From: Haemonchus contortus
Lineage: Eukaryota; Nematoda; Chromadorea; Rhabditida; Trichostrongylidae
Length of the DNA stretch: 64,000 nt
Reading direction: 5' to 3'
NCBI GenBank assembly: GCA_000469685.2
Contig: LS997563.1
Coordinates: 39,348,468 to 39,412,467 of the forward strand
Positions within the stretch are counted from its first letter, which is position 1, and the number at the start of each line of letters is the position of its first letter. Of this stretch, positions 22,017 through 32,713 are shown piece after piece. The position numbers were made by a program, and so were the translations under genes. The notes under the pieces were generated by a model that saw only the letters and a list, made by a program, of their open reading frames with translations, did no database searches and was not told the DNA's origin.

Positions 22017-23168
22017 CTCACCATAGAAGGGTTCAATTTCCCATATAACTTTGAATAGAGACCTAGGTAAATGGATAGGGCTTGAAAGTCATTAACAAAT
22101 ATGGAAATTAAAACTGTAAAATGAGTCTAACAAAGAAGTTGTTCGCGTTCAGAGTTTGCATGCTTAAGCATGGAGAGATAGTGCCAGTTTATAAGCGCAG
22201 TTGCCCGCAAAGGCCGCAAGGGACACCGTGGCATAGTGAAAGTGCTCTCCCTCTCCAGGTGAGCGATGAGGGTTTGCTACCTGTTGTCTTTTTTGTTTTT
22301 GCAAAACGTGTTTTCATCCGAATAATTACTCCTAAAACTCCTGAATAATAGTTACTCCGTTCTTTCTTACTGATTTAAGTCAGCGCTTTGTTTCGGCTAT
22401 CATTTGCGATCTCCTATCTATCACCTATCACTGCATTACACTTAAATTTCTCGGAGTGGAGGAGGAAATCCGAATCGCTTGAAACAGATATGCGTGAAAA
22501 ACTGAATATTGATGAAACAATCCAAGAAATGAGTGAAGCAGATATGTTGTTCACAAAATGCGAACCTCATATGTAGATACTGTCTCTCTACAACCGTAAG
22601 CAAGACACATAATAGATTCGAGACCGAAAAATACATGCTTACTCTGCCCATTTTTTGGTTGTTTCATCGATGTTAGGTTTTTTCGCGTGTTCAGGACTAT
22701 TTCACTTTAGGGGAGGGTACGTGTGTTTCGGTGTTGAAAATAAAAGTGTTACAAAAATGGCGTGGAGAAATTTCAAATAAGTGGGTGATAGTTTAGGTGA
22801 TCGCAAATGATAGCCGAAACGAAACGCTGACTTAAATTAGTTAAGAAAAACGGTTTAGGAGCTTTTATTCGGATGAAAGCACGTTTTGCAAAAGCGAAAA
22901 CGACAACGGGAGCACTTCGCCGATCACGTGGAGAGGGAGCGCAGTGCCATTACGCCACTGTGAAACTTGTGGCGAAGCTGGCAACTGCGCTTGTCAACTG
23001 GCACTATCTCTCTATGCACTAAGCATGCAAACTCTGAACGCTCACAGCTTTTTTGGTAGACTCATTTTACAGTTTAAATTTCCATATTTGTTAATGACTT
23101 ACCAAGCATCAATATACCTAGGTCTCTATTCAAAGTTTCATGGGGACTTGAAACCCTTCTCTGGTCAG
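22017..23168. mobile_element. Foldback DNA element with long inverted repeats
   Basis: A 1.15-kb insertion whose left arm (about 22017-22440) is repeated in inverted, diverged form at about 22785-23168. Examples are AACTTTGAATAGAGACCTAG, AAGTCATTAACAAATATGG and the reverse complements. Ends are CTCACCATAGAAGGG and CTGACCAGAGAAGGG. Copy 2 shows the empty site near 14070-14090. The 350-bp centre has a short plus-strand frame (22442-22576) but no recognisable transposase, so the element is non-autonomous. Confidence 0.75.
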
Positions 23169-23906
23169 AATAACAAAAAGAGCGTTTGTTCCGACTGGAC
23201 TCACACTCAAACTCGATTTTTTCTAATTTGTGTATTTAAGTCTTTTTTTATAATTCCGATACTATTTCGGTTTCTAAATCGAATCCGGCCCCACCATTTA
23301 ATACATTATCCACTAAGTTTTTTATAAACCCATACCCTATTGCTACTTTAATCTCTTATCATTTATCTCTCCGTTTGACGACCGGTATTGGTCCTCGGCT
23401 ATCATGAAGTGCTCTCATCTCAGCCAAGTGTACAGGTCGACATCTGCTGATGTCCAGGTTCAATACTATTCATCCTTCTGCTTCTCCCTAGTGTTAGACC
23501 CATGCCTTCTCGGGGACCTCCATTGCCTGGTTCTGACGGAATCCTTTTCGATCTCGTTACATCACCACATCTTTGAAGCTCCTCATGGTCGCTTCTCTCC
23601 GGCGTCGAACTCAATTGTTTTGCTTGTCGAGTGATCTGGAAGGATTCTCAGTACGTCCAAGTACAATTGATGCCTTTTTTTGACAGCTGTAGTAGGCTAG
23701 TAGCAGAAGGTGTAGGCCAGAAGACAACATTGTGTCGACGCTATTTCTTGATACAGCTGTTCAGTGGAAGTTGGAAACATTCTGTGCTGATGGTGAAGCT
23801 GTGCTGAAGTCCTGTCTTTAACTATCGCCTAAATGTCTCCTGTAGGCAAAATTTAGGCATACTCTCTTGTAGTTGTAAGCAGCGAATTATTCGGCTGAAT
23901 ACTCAC

Positions 23907-24008
23907 CCCCATTTTCGAAAAATGTACAAAGCCTCGTTCAATCTTCGCATGGCTACAGTCTTCATATTGATGTTTGAACTTTATACACGGATGAAACTCT
24001 TCGGATTC
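23907..24008 (-). CDS. Second (cysteine) exon, copy 3
   Basis: 102 nt, phase 0, acceptor GAAATTTCAG and donor ATGGGG/GTGAGT. Encodes ESEEFHPCIKFKHQYEDCSH, then KIERGF and a final KMG, nearly identical to copy 2. Confidence 0.75.
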
Positions 24009-25086
24009 CTGAAATTTCGCATTTCACCTCAGCATCGTCGGTAACAGCTTATCAAATTGAAAACTTCTTAGTTAGGATAGCTTAAAACCTTTTGCGTTTG
24101 ACTGCGATGAAACTTTTGGGGACTTCAATTGAAACTGAAGGAGTCAAGAGTGATTCAGTGGCATCTCGGGTACGACAAAGTTTTCTGCTGCATTTTTGTT
24201 GAGCTTCCAGACATGGCACATTTGCTGACTACCTATGTCTCAAGATGTACAATCAGTTGGTGAGAGCGATAACATCAAGATAAGGTTCACAGAAGGGACT
24301 GACTACAGAATCCGGTCACAACGGCGTCATTGGAGAAGGAACCCTTTGGTAATCGGTTGTGGTCGGGACTGACGAGTTTTGGTGAAAGGGCGTGCTCAGC
24401 TGGGGCAGTCTAGAAGCGGAATATGGGCTCTGACTTTGAAATTATGCAGCTTTTACTCATATAGCCTACACGTATGAGTCAAAGGAGCCCGGGTAACAAA
24501 AGGACTAAAATTTTGCATTACTTAGTGATGTATACAGCACCGTACTCAATGGAGAGTGGTAGCAGTAACGGTGTTTTTGCCACGAGAAGGTCGTCATGGT
24601 TTGAAGATGGCCTATTGTGGAAGATAGCCTCCCTGCGCTTGCCTCTGAGCTAAGCTCTATGCACGGCGTAATCTACAGGATATGGAGTTGAGAAGGGCTA
24701 CCGCTCATGAAAGTAGGTAAATGCTGCATGTGCACTAAATTTCATGTGTCGCATGTGATGATTAGTCCCAGTGTGGGTCAACAGGTGCTACTTGGTCGCC
24801 CAACTGAAGACAGTTCATTACGCGCGACCTCTGTATGAATAGTCATTACCACACGAAAATTTGAGAAGATGAGATGACCGGGAGAACCTATGTATGTCAT
24901 GCTGGAAGCGTTGAAATTCGTTATTCGATTATTTGTGAGTTGCTGTTAAGCATCTGAGCCATAACACTTATGGTCTGTTCAGTACGTTTGATTCGAAGAC
25001 GGCTACCGTTTGATCAACTTCTATTTCAAAGTTGAAAACCATCGCTAACACCATTTGGCGCCACTGAGAGACATTCGTAAACTTAC

Positions 25087-25188
25087 CCTCTCTTTTATAG
25101 TGGTGTCACAGAGTACTTTGTTTTTGGACATTTGGATTGAAAGGTCGGTTAACGAAAGAAGCCATAACATAATCCACCATGAGAACAT
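25087..25188 (-). CDS. Signal-peptide exon, copy 3
   Basis: ATG at 25188-25186; 34 codons, phase 0, donor AGAGG/GTAAGT. Signal peptide MFSWWIMLWLLSLTDLSIQ, then KVLCDTTIKER. Confidence 0.75.
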
Positions 25189-26054
25189 CGTTGTGGAAGT
25201 GGCAATTCGGAATGGACTGCTGACCTCACTCGGGTGCCTCTTTTAAATGATGTGCAATCAGAATAGGGTGTTTGTTGATCACTATACATCATATCATTTC
25301 TGGGAAAACCCATACGCTAGTCATTATTGTGAGGATCTTCACCGTTCTATGTATCCCTCAACTACTACAGAGATGAGGCACTTCCACTGATGGCCCAGTA
25401 CATTTTGAGGCCGCCGAAACTTTCCAAGGATGAGTTTTGATCGATGTTTCCAGTAAACAGGGCAGAGCGGAGAATTCAGGGGAGGTCATGTTATGGTAAA
25501 TAGCTCTACGCCAGTTTTCCACTTTTTGCGCCTTATATGTGGCAGGTTCTGTTTGTTCGTTTTACGTGATGAAGTGCCTATGAAAAGAATTCGCAGAAAT
25601 TGGTATCAAGAACTGCTCCTACTCTTTTATAGTTTCGAAGTCACTCCTCTAAAATCTTGGCGACCGCGATGATAACCTTCCTGATAGGTACAGTTTTCTG
25701 ACGCTTAGTCAGTCAATTGGCAGGAGTAACTATGTGGCTATTGAGCTGGTAGACCCATATCAAGGATGAGGAGAGGTGTCCTCAAATGGGGTCAGTAGCT
25801 TGCTCATGAGTCATCCTGATTTCCAAACTTTTCGAAACCATTAAATTTTTTTTCTGCGACCCTGGTAAGATTCTCTTCTGGTAAGATTTCATCCTGCCGT
25901 GTATTCCTAACAGTTATAGGACTTTTCAGATGGTTATCGTTTTGAAGCGGAAGGTTCACTAGTGGAAAATAGCTATGTCTGAGAGTAATGGAACTAATAA
26001 CGATCGAACTTCTGGCCCATCTCACACACTCCTCCCACCAGGCAGAATAAAAGA

Positions 26055-26166
26055 TCCTACTATATATAATCCGCTAACTGTGTCTGTTGGTTTGTCGGTG
26101 TGTGTGTGTTGTGTGTGTATGTGTGTATGTGTGTGTGTTGTGTGTGTATGTGTGTATGTGTGTATA

Positions 26167-26199
<33 letters not shown>

Positions 26200-27318
26200 C
26201 GGTGTGTGTGTCGGTGAGCGTGTCTGACCGGAAATTCATAACTGCTCAAAATAGTCCATGATCGACTTTCTTGCAATCTTGGCATGATATACAGTAAAGA
26301 TACGTCCTGTTCAAGCCTCTCAAGATTGAATACTTTATATGGCCAACGTTTCGGCTGCTTCGCCTTCGTCAGGGCCTGAAATAGTGCAAAGCATATGTGG
26401 CTTGCTCGCCCAAACGCCTTAACAAAACTCCAAGAAAAATTTTCATAACTGCTGTCCCCGTGGATCTAGAGCGTTCAAACTTAGTGGGAGTACGGGGGGC
26501 AGGATGGGAACACCTATGGTGGGTGGCAGGACAAGCCATAGATGGTCATCAGGTACAACGTGTTTCATATTAACGGTGGAACACTTTACTAGATGGTGTA
26601 GAATACGAAGGGACCGAAAGTGATGGGTGACAAGGACTGATAACAAACGAGCAAGGGCTGAAAAAGAGCCTATGTAGAAGGCTAAAGCGAATAGGTTCGT
26701 TATCCTCTTCATGTCAGCAGTCATACCTTGGTATTCAAACACTGTTCTTTGATATTTTTCATTCAGTACGACAGGTAGTGCAGTGATAGAAACCGATGAA
26801 CGGCAAATCTTCATAACGAGATAAAAATTCGGTTTAATTTCCGCTGTTGGACTACGACCGCTATCCAGCAAGGTTTCTGGCTCAATGACACATTATGGTT
26901 TCTTTTTGTTTCGATATCTTTTGTGACTTACCTCATCCGACCGCCAATGATCTGGGATTCTCAATAAGTTACAAATCCGTAGCGAAGAAAAGTTAGTTGA
27001 TAACCAAATCTGATAATGTGCGGCATTATCAGTGGACTACATTTGTGAGTACCAATCAAGATTGAATTGTCAGTCAGTTAAGCCATCATGGGGACATGTC
27101 TTTGAGATGAATGATGTCTTTTTTATTCAAAAAAAAATTTATGTGAATGCTACGAGACATATCTATTCGAACTCTGTTTCATTTTCATACTCTCACTCAG
27201 CTTAACGCGAATATAAACTCCGAAAAAGGGAAAAAATCCTTCTATTTAACATTTCTCGGGATAAGGTTTTTGACACACGAATGAGGAGAGCCCGGCGTTA
27301 GCTGGGCGATCCAACTGG
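26055..27318 (+). mobile_element. Non-autonomous Helitron-like element 1
   Basis: Starts TCCTACTATATATAATCC directly after A and ends in a perfect-stem hairpin region (GCCCGGCGTTAGCTGGGC), then GATCCAACTGG, directly before T. This is the 5'-TC, 3'-hairpin plus CTRR, A/T target layout of Helitrons. Copy 2 (about 16890) has the unfilled site. The interior is a TG microsatellite and minisatellite-like sequence with no Rep-helicase. Confidence 0.75.
26097..26215. repeat. (TG)n-rich microsatellite
   Basis: Long TGTG tract with interspersed TATG and TTG, near the 5' end of Helitron-like element 1. It generates spurious Cys/Val and Thr/His open frames. Confidence 0.95.
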
Positions 27319-27598
27319 TAATGATAATTGGTCATCATTTTTTTCAACTTGGTTTCGAAAAGCAAAAGGAAGGCAAGCTCTCCTGCTACTAGGAGGTGGT
27401 GAACCAGCAGTTATTCCCACAACGTTTGCACAATCGAAACTCCTAGTTTCGCTTAACCAATTTCAAGCTCATGGGCCGATTGGCCTTCTCGTTCAGGGAA
27501 TGGGTTCTTCACAAAGATGCAGAGGTTACTTTTCTCTAGCACGCTACACTGTACTGTTCCTCCTCTGCTTCGGCATTTTTGAATGATCCACTTGGTTA

Positions 27599-27679
27599 CC
27601 CTCAAAATATACAGGGTGTCGCAAAATTATTTGCGTCAAAGTTCAGTAATTTTTAAGGTAGAAATACCCTCAAAATATA
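27599..27679. repeat. Tandem duplication of the mariner left end plus flank
   Basis: The segment CCCTCAAAATATACAGGGTG and the following ~50 bp of mariner end occur twice, starting at about 27600 and 27667. Only the second is continuous with the element. Confidence 0.85.
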
Positions 27680-28940
27680 CAGGGTGTCCCAAAATTATTT
27701 GCGCAAAAGTTCAGTAATCTTTAAGGTAGAAATAATCTATCAAATTCACATCACCTGCTATTAATTAGTTGCATAAGAAGGTTTCCTTGCAATATGCATG
27801 TTTACTGATGTGGAACTCCCAATATCCTTCAGATGGAGGAGGCTCATTCAATGCCACTTGCAATCATTGACGCGCGAGAAGTGGAAGGGCGTTATGAAAT
27901 TCGTTGGGATTTTTCTAATAACCGTATAGGAGGCTATTAAACGATATAGAAAAGAAGATTGCATCAGAGACAAACCAGGAAAGATAGAAAGGTAGAATGT
28001 TTCCGAAGATAGGACTATTAAAATGGTACGTCTGCCAATCGGTCGGGATCCTGGGTGAGCCATCAAAAGGAAGTCAATGGTCACGGCTTACAAGAGTTAT
28101 CGCGATGGAAGAATGTCATGCAGAAGCCTCACTACCATTCCTATCGTTTGCTCCAATCCCGATCTCAACAGACTCTGCAGGGCCAAACAATGCAGAAAGT
28201 CGCAGACCCACTTGAGTGATGACGCGCAACCCTTCGTCGTTTTCTCTGGCCAAAAAATTTTCTACGATAAAACCATCCCTCAACAACCAAAACGTTCGTG
28301 TTCTGAGAAGAAGCATCCAGCGTGTAGTATCTCACAAAAAGGTTGCTATCAGAACAGTAAAATGATGTTTTTCGAGGAAATCACTGGCAAGGGTAAGCCG
28401 CTCGTGGTTTCTTCGGTGCAGGCGTGAAAATTGACCAAAACCAGTACTCGAACAGCGTACTGATGGGTGTGATGAAGAGTTGATCCAACTACAATTCCTG
28501 AAACATCTCGTAGTCTTCCAGCAGGACGCTACTCTAGCCCACAGAGCCAAGCATGCCCGCGAGTGGTGCCGACGACAGCTGCCCGACTTCATTGGTGAAG
28601 AGGAATGGTCATCCTATTTTCCAGAACTTGACTCACTTTAATCCCACGAATGGTCCCTGATTAGAAGAGGACCTGTCGAGTTTGCAGTCCCAGTTTGGAG
28701 TCCTAGAATGCAAAAGCTGGAGGACGGCTGGGAAGAAATGGAGAAGGATACCTGCGTGTCACATGCGATCAAGTCGAAAGCAAACTTTGACTTCCCTTCG
28801 TGCTCACGGGGGATATTTTGGAATGCGACTTTAGCACATAGTGTTAGCTAGCGTGCATAGGAATTCCATCCTCTTTCGCAGGTGAGAAGTTTCAAATATA
28901 TTGCTATAAATCGGCGCAAATAATTTTGGGACACCCTGTA
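27678..28940 (+). mobile_element. Mariner-family element, copy 2 (with TA duplications)
   Basis: The element is 27680-28938 with TA at both sides, and closely similar to the one at 18324-19591 along its length. The transposase is again broken (QPFVVFSGQKIF, NQNVRVL-like pieces). Shared defects suggest that both derive from one already defective source, or have been amplified in trans. Confidence 0.85.
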
Positions 28941-28945
28941 CATAA

Positions 28946-30239
28946 CCAATCGGGCCGCCCGGCTAACGCCGGGCTTCCCTCCTTCTTATGGTGTCGCCCG
29001 GTTCGCCGGGCGCTTTTCCTCCTGTAAAAAATCTGCTATGCGTAAATAACACTTCGGATTCTCCTTTTTCTTTGAAAGCTCTATACCCTCAGTAACAGCT
29101 CCGAATTGGGAGCGATCTTTTCCGTATTATAATCAATTATATATTAATTAGAAGTCTCGATTCATTGCTCTCCATCTCGAAATTGTGTCACGTCGATGAC
29201 TTAACTGATTGACAACCAATGTCTTGAATGGTACCCAGAAATGGATAATAATGCCTACCACAGATGTCGTTATCAATGGAGCATTTTCTCCACGGATTTT
29301 TCATTAATTGGTAATCTTGAATTATTAGCGGTCAGATTAGTTTAGTCGATGATATGTCACAAAACAAAAAGGAATCGTGGTACTTCATTGTGTCACAAAG
29401 CTTACTGCGTAACGGTCGTGGTTTAATAGCAAAAAATGAACAAAATTTTCATTCCGTCATGGAGAAATGTCTTTGATCGGTCGCTATTACAGCATTTACA
29501 GCATTAAAGAGTCAGTGTTTGATAATGAATACCCTTTTGCTCTCTAAAGTCCCTTATCAATTCTTATCAGTTGTTATCAGTTCCTGTCACAGAGTTTCTA
29601 CGACAACGTCACATCCTACATTGCCGTCTTTGAAAAGGATCCACTGTCGACACGAAGGGGATTGCAACGCTTGCTCGCTTCTTATTATCTGTCCTTATCA
29701 CTAATCAAATTCGGTCCTTTCACATTCTGCACTATCTACTGGAATGCTCAGTTGTTAGTATGAAAGACGTTGTAAACTCACTAGCTCTCGCCTCCTATCA
29801 GCTTCTATCAGTCTCTAGCAGTTTTCCGAAGTGTCAAAGATCTGCCCTGACAGGAGAAAAAGTAACGGTTCCTTTGGCTCTCACCTTTCAAGGCTTATTT
29901 CCAACTTCTTTTAATTCTTATCACCATCAATGTTCCTATCCTGCTTCCTGTCCTCCTACCAATTTTGAACGGTTTGGGTCTACTGGAACAGGAGTTACGA
30001 ATTTGCGACCTAAGATTTCCATCGCGCACGCCCCGCCCCCTGTGAGCGGAGTCCGGTCCTGCACCCGCCATAAGTGTTTCCATCCTGCCCCGTATTCCTT
30101 CCAAGTTTGAGAGCTCTCGGTCCGCGGGAACAGGAGTTGTGAATTTCCGGTCGGACACACACACCCACACACACAAACACACACACACACACACACCGAC
30201 ACACCAACAGACACACTTAGCGCATTATATATAGTAGGA
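28946..30239 (-). mobile_element. Non-autonomous Helitron-like element 2
   Basis: In minus orientation it starts TCCTACTATATATAATGCGC after A (30240) and ends with hairpin GCCCGGCGTTAGCCGGGC, then CCGATTGG before T, so CTRR has decayed to TTGG. Same family as element 1 but inverted. It interrupts an RTE fragment that is uninterrupted in copy 2 (near 17235). Includes a CA microsatellite (30155-30216). Confidence 0.7.
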
Positions 30240-30244
30240 TATTC

Positions 30245-30530
30245 ACCACTTGTTGTTTGTTGATAATCGATTTCTCCGAGCGTGCACCAGTAACATCTTC
30301 ATTCGTCCCTTTCACGAGCCATAGTTGTCCGATTTATAGTACTCGCTCGAGGGGCATGAGGCGTAGCATTCCCTTTGTTCATAAATTTCATGAAGATTTT
30401 TGACCATCTCGGCGGCAGCCATCTTGGTGGTCAATTGCCATCTCCAGCAATATCGCATAGCGTGTTCGTCTCACCTTGCCTTCGACTCTTTGGAATAAGC
30501 AAAGGCATCGTTGATCAGACTGTATGGGTG
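30245..30530 (-). mobile_element. RTE retrotransposon 3' fragment, copy 3
   Basis: Counterpart of 17235-17500 and similarly degenerate. Its 3' part is displaced to about 27600 by the Helitron-like and mariner insertions. Confidence 0.5.
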
Positions 30531-30763
30531 TTATTTCTGTTTATCCGGAGTTTCGTTCACTAGTTTCATTTTCCGTATTATATCCGATCCAATCGAATGT
30601 GATTCCCTATTTTTATTTACTCACTGCTATTATTGTTGAATGGCTTGAAGTAAAAGTATAGAGTTTGTCGATACCGTAACTTTATTTTGAGCAACATCAT
30701 ATGAAATTTTTCTTGATGAACTCTCAGTGAACTGTGATTTACAGAACTACATTCTTTTTACAG

Positions 30764-31978
30764 TAATGTGGCATGGAACATGGAACCTAACATGGAATAA
30801 AAGACAATGTCGATTTTGGCAGATGTTGAGCTGTTTGGTGGTTTGGTTATTGGTGATGGCGAGTCCGCAACGTTACCTTCTGGACCATCCGGCGGATTGT
30901 CATCCACTGACGAGGTATCCTTCAATGAAAAGATCATTGCCTTATGTTTCCTTTTAAGCCAGACTTGTGGGCTTTCACTTTTCTACGCTATCGAAAACTG
31001 AATACTTCTTCAGTTCTTGTTACGACTTCGGGAGAATAGCCTATTCTGACTTGGGGTAACTCAGGATCTGTTCGCTAAGCGTAGAATGCTTCAAAGCCTT
31101 TCCTGGTATGTAGTAGGAAGGTGTGGAATGTTTGGATGACGTAGTCGAAATCTAGAGCAAGTGGGGGATTGATACCCGTACCGTGCACACAATAGCGGCG
31201 CCACTTGTCACTGCTCTGTAAGCGCTCAAACCGTCCTTAACCGTGTTTCACACTTTTTTGAGTGAAGAAACAACGTTTCTAATAAAAAAATTCTGAACCT
31301 GGTTTTTTTGTGAAGAGTTATGTAGAGCTTTCCTAGAGCAATCATTTTTCAGTTGCTGTTCCAGAAATGTTACATCAGCTTAGATGAACTCAGGGGAAAC
31401 TTTTTGAGTCCCTTATACGGGAACTATGGTATCGCCGATGGAATATGTGATAATTTCAGTTACCTGATGTGGCCTTTTGTGAAGTGGTGTTTTTAAAAAA
31501 AAAGAGCTGTTAACGGCATTCAATGGTCGGAAATGCATTTTCAAAGTCGTTTCCATGGAGCATACGGATCGAGGTTTTGATGATCTCCTTGGGTTCCTGC
31601 TCTATTAGCAGCAAGGAAAACAAGGAGCAAGGAAAACAAATGCAGATGAAACGGTTCAACTGGTAACTACAGCCATACTCGACAAGAAGTATTCAGTGTG
31701 AATGAGCCCAATCTGATCGAAAAGGATTGCGCCACGTGCACATCTTTTTCTGGCATCGTCAGTGCAATTGGTCGTTGTAGATCTTCAACACATCAGTGAA
31801 ACGTTTTCGTGGCGTACCGTACGTTCTCGTTGGAACTCAAATCGACAAACGTCTTTCAATGCCGATCGAAAACTACGGCTGTGATCAAAAGAAGTCCTAT
31901 CAATGCCTGTGGATCAAGCGGAATGATACGTGGAATGGAATGGTGCTTCAAATACTTTGGCGTTACGTAGTGATTAAG
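30764..31978 (+). pseudogene. Rho-like GTPase pseudogene, copy 3 (exons 1-3)
   Basis: Exon-like segments at 30764-30914, about 31496-31662 and 31781-31978 align with exons 1-3 of the gene at 44435-49989. Damage: the ATG is GTG; there is a TAA near the start of exon 1; the exon 2 acceptor CAG is lost; there is an in-frame TAG after GFLLY and a 14-bp internal duplication in exon 2; the frame is lost in the second half of exon 3, though RGVPYVLVGTQIDKRLSM is preserved. Exon 4 is absent because the duplication ends here. Confidence 0.8.
31160..31225 (-). repeat. SINE-like head, copy 3 of a shared insertion
   Basis: Same pol-III-like fragment and same intronic position as at 18070 and 44925. Confidence 0.6.
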
Positions 31979-32302
31979 GTAGGTTGTTATGAAGTAGTCC
32001 CCTATTTACTGCAGTTGAAAAAATCTCCGGGCAGAAAAGCATCATTGTTCCGAATGTTTTTTCCTGCGTCAACCCTAGCACATTGAAAACTTTTACTGCT
32101 CGCTTGGGAGCCAGCTTCTTGAATTGTTGAGTGGAAAAAGAGTTACGGGGGTTTTTTAAGAATTGTGTACCAACGCTTCTACATGCATCCATGACCATAA
32201 TTTCGAGCTAATCGGTTGTTGGAAGCCACCTTCGGTCACAGTAAACCTTTTGAACATTCAGACGCTAGTTTGAAGGTGGACGGGTTGTAATTTTAGGGGT
32301 GC

Positions 32303-32713
32303 CTAAAGTTGCCATGTGGTGGGTATGATCTGACAGATCTTTGTGGCTATCTTCTCGATAGGTGTTGGCTCACTAGCGGATGCTGTGGCTTCGGGGTGGT
32401 TATGTATCTTGGTACCCTCTGACCTGGTTATTGATATGGTGGTTTTAGTGGTGGTCGTTGTCACCTGATCGGCATTTACATGGTCTTCTGGATCAGTTTC
32501 TTCTGTATCATTGTTTTCTATGGCAGAGTCAGCAGCGCTTTCTTCACTGTCGCCATCGCTCCACTGCTTTTTCTCATCACCGTTCTCATCACTCCACTCC
32601 TTTTTCTCATCACCGTTGCCATCGCTCCACTCCTTTTTCTTCTGATCCAACTCATTTCTTATTTCTGGTTCGCATGTATCACCAAATACTCTCGAAAGAA
32701 CTCGCAACTTTTT
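32303..32713 (-). CDS. Charged/Thr tail exon, copy 4
   Basis: After ATTTTCAG it begins KKLRVLSRVFGDTCEPEIRN, then ELDQ, a three-fold KKEWSDGNGDE-like repeat (33-bp units, about 32551-32643), an Asp/Glu stretch and a short Thr-rich part. Ends with TAG. No donor equivalent to copies 1-2 was found. Confidence 0.7.
   Translation of the reverse strand, partial: KKLRVLSRVFGDTCEPEIRNELDQKKKEWSDGNGDEKKEWSDENGDEKKQWSDGDSEESAADSAIENNDTEETDPEDHVNADQVTTTTTKTTISITRSEGTKIHNHPEATASASEPTPIEKIATKICQIIPTTWQL

Larger units (their letters stand above)
19595..25188 (-). pseudogene. Secreted eight-cysteine gene, array copy 3 (broken)
   Basis: Exons 25087-25188, 23907-24008, 21275-21355 and 19595-20234. Exons 1-3 are intact and match copy 2 in length, phase and cysteines. 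Exon 4 is open to a TAG at 19665, reached by a 1-nt deletion relative to copy 2 near 19690; the original frame continues beyond it. The 5' splice site after exon 4 (GTAAGT) is interrupted at its TA by the mariner at 18322-19593, and the terminal exon is missing, since homology with copy 2 resumes only at its acceptor. It could still make a secreted protein truncated after the Ser/Thr tail, so loss of function is likely rather than proven. Confidence 0.65.
18245..31990. repeat. Segmental duplication unit, copy 3
   Basis: Homologous to copy 2, but expanded by two mariners, two Helitron-like elements, a foldback element and a small palindrome. It contains the broken secreted gene and exons 1-3 of a Rho-like pseudogene. 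The left edge lies inside the secreted gene's last intron and the right edge just after Rho exon 3. Confidence 0.7.

Noticed and set aside
26022..26285. Thr/His- and Cys/Val-repeat open frames, also at 29895-30216
   Set aside because: Translations of TG/CA microsatellites inside Helitron-like elements.
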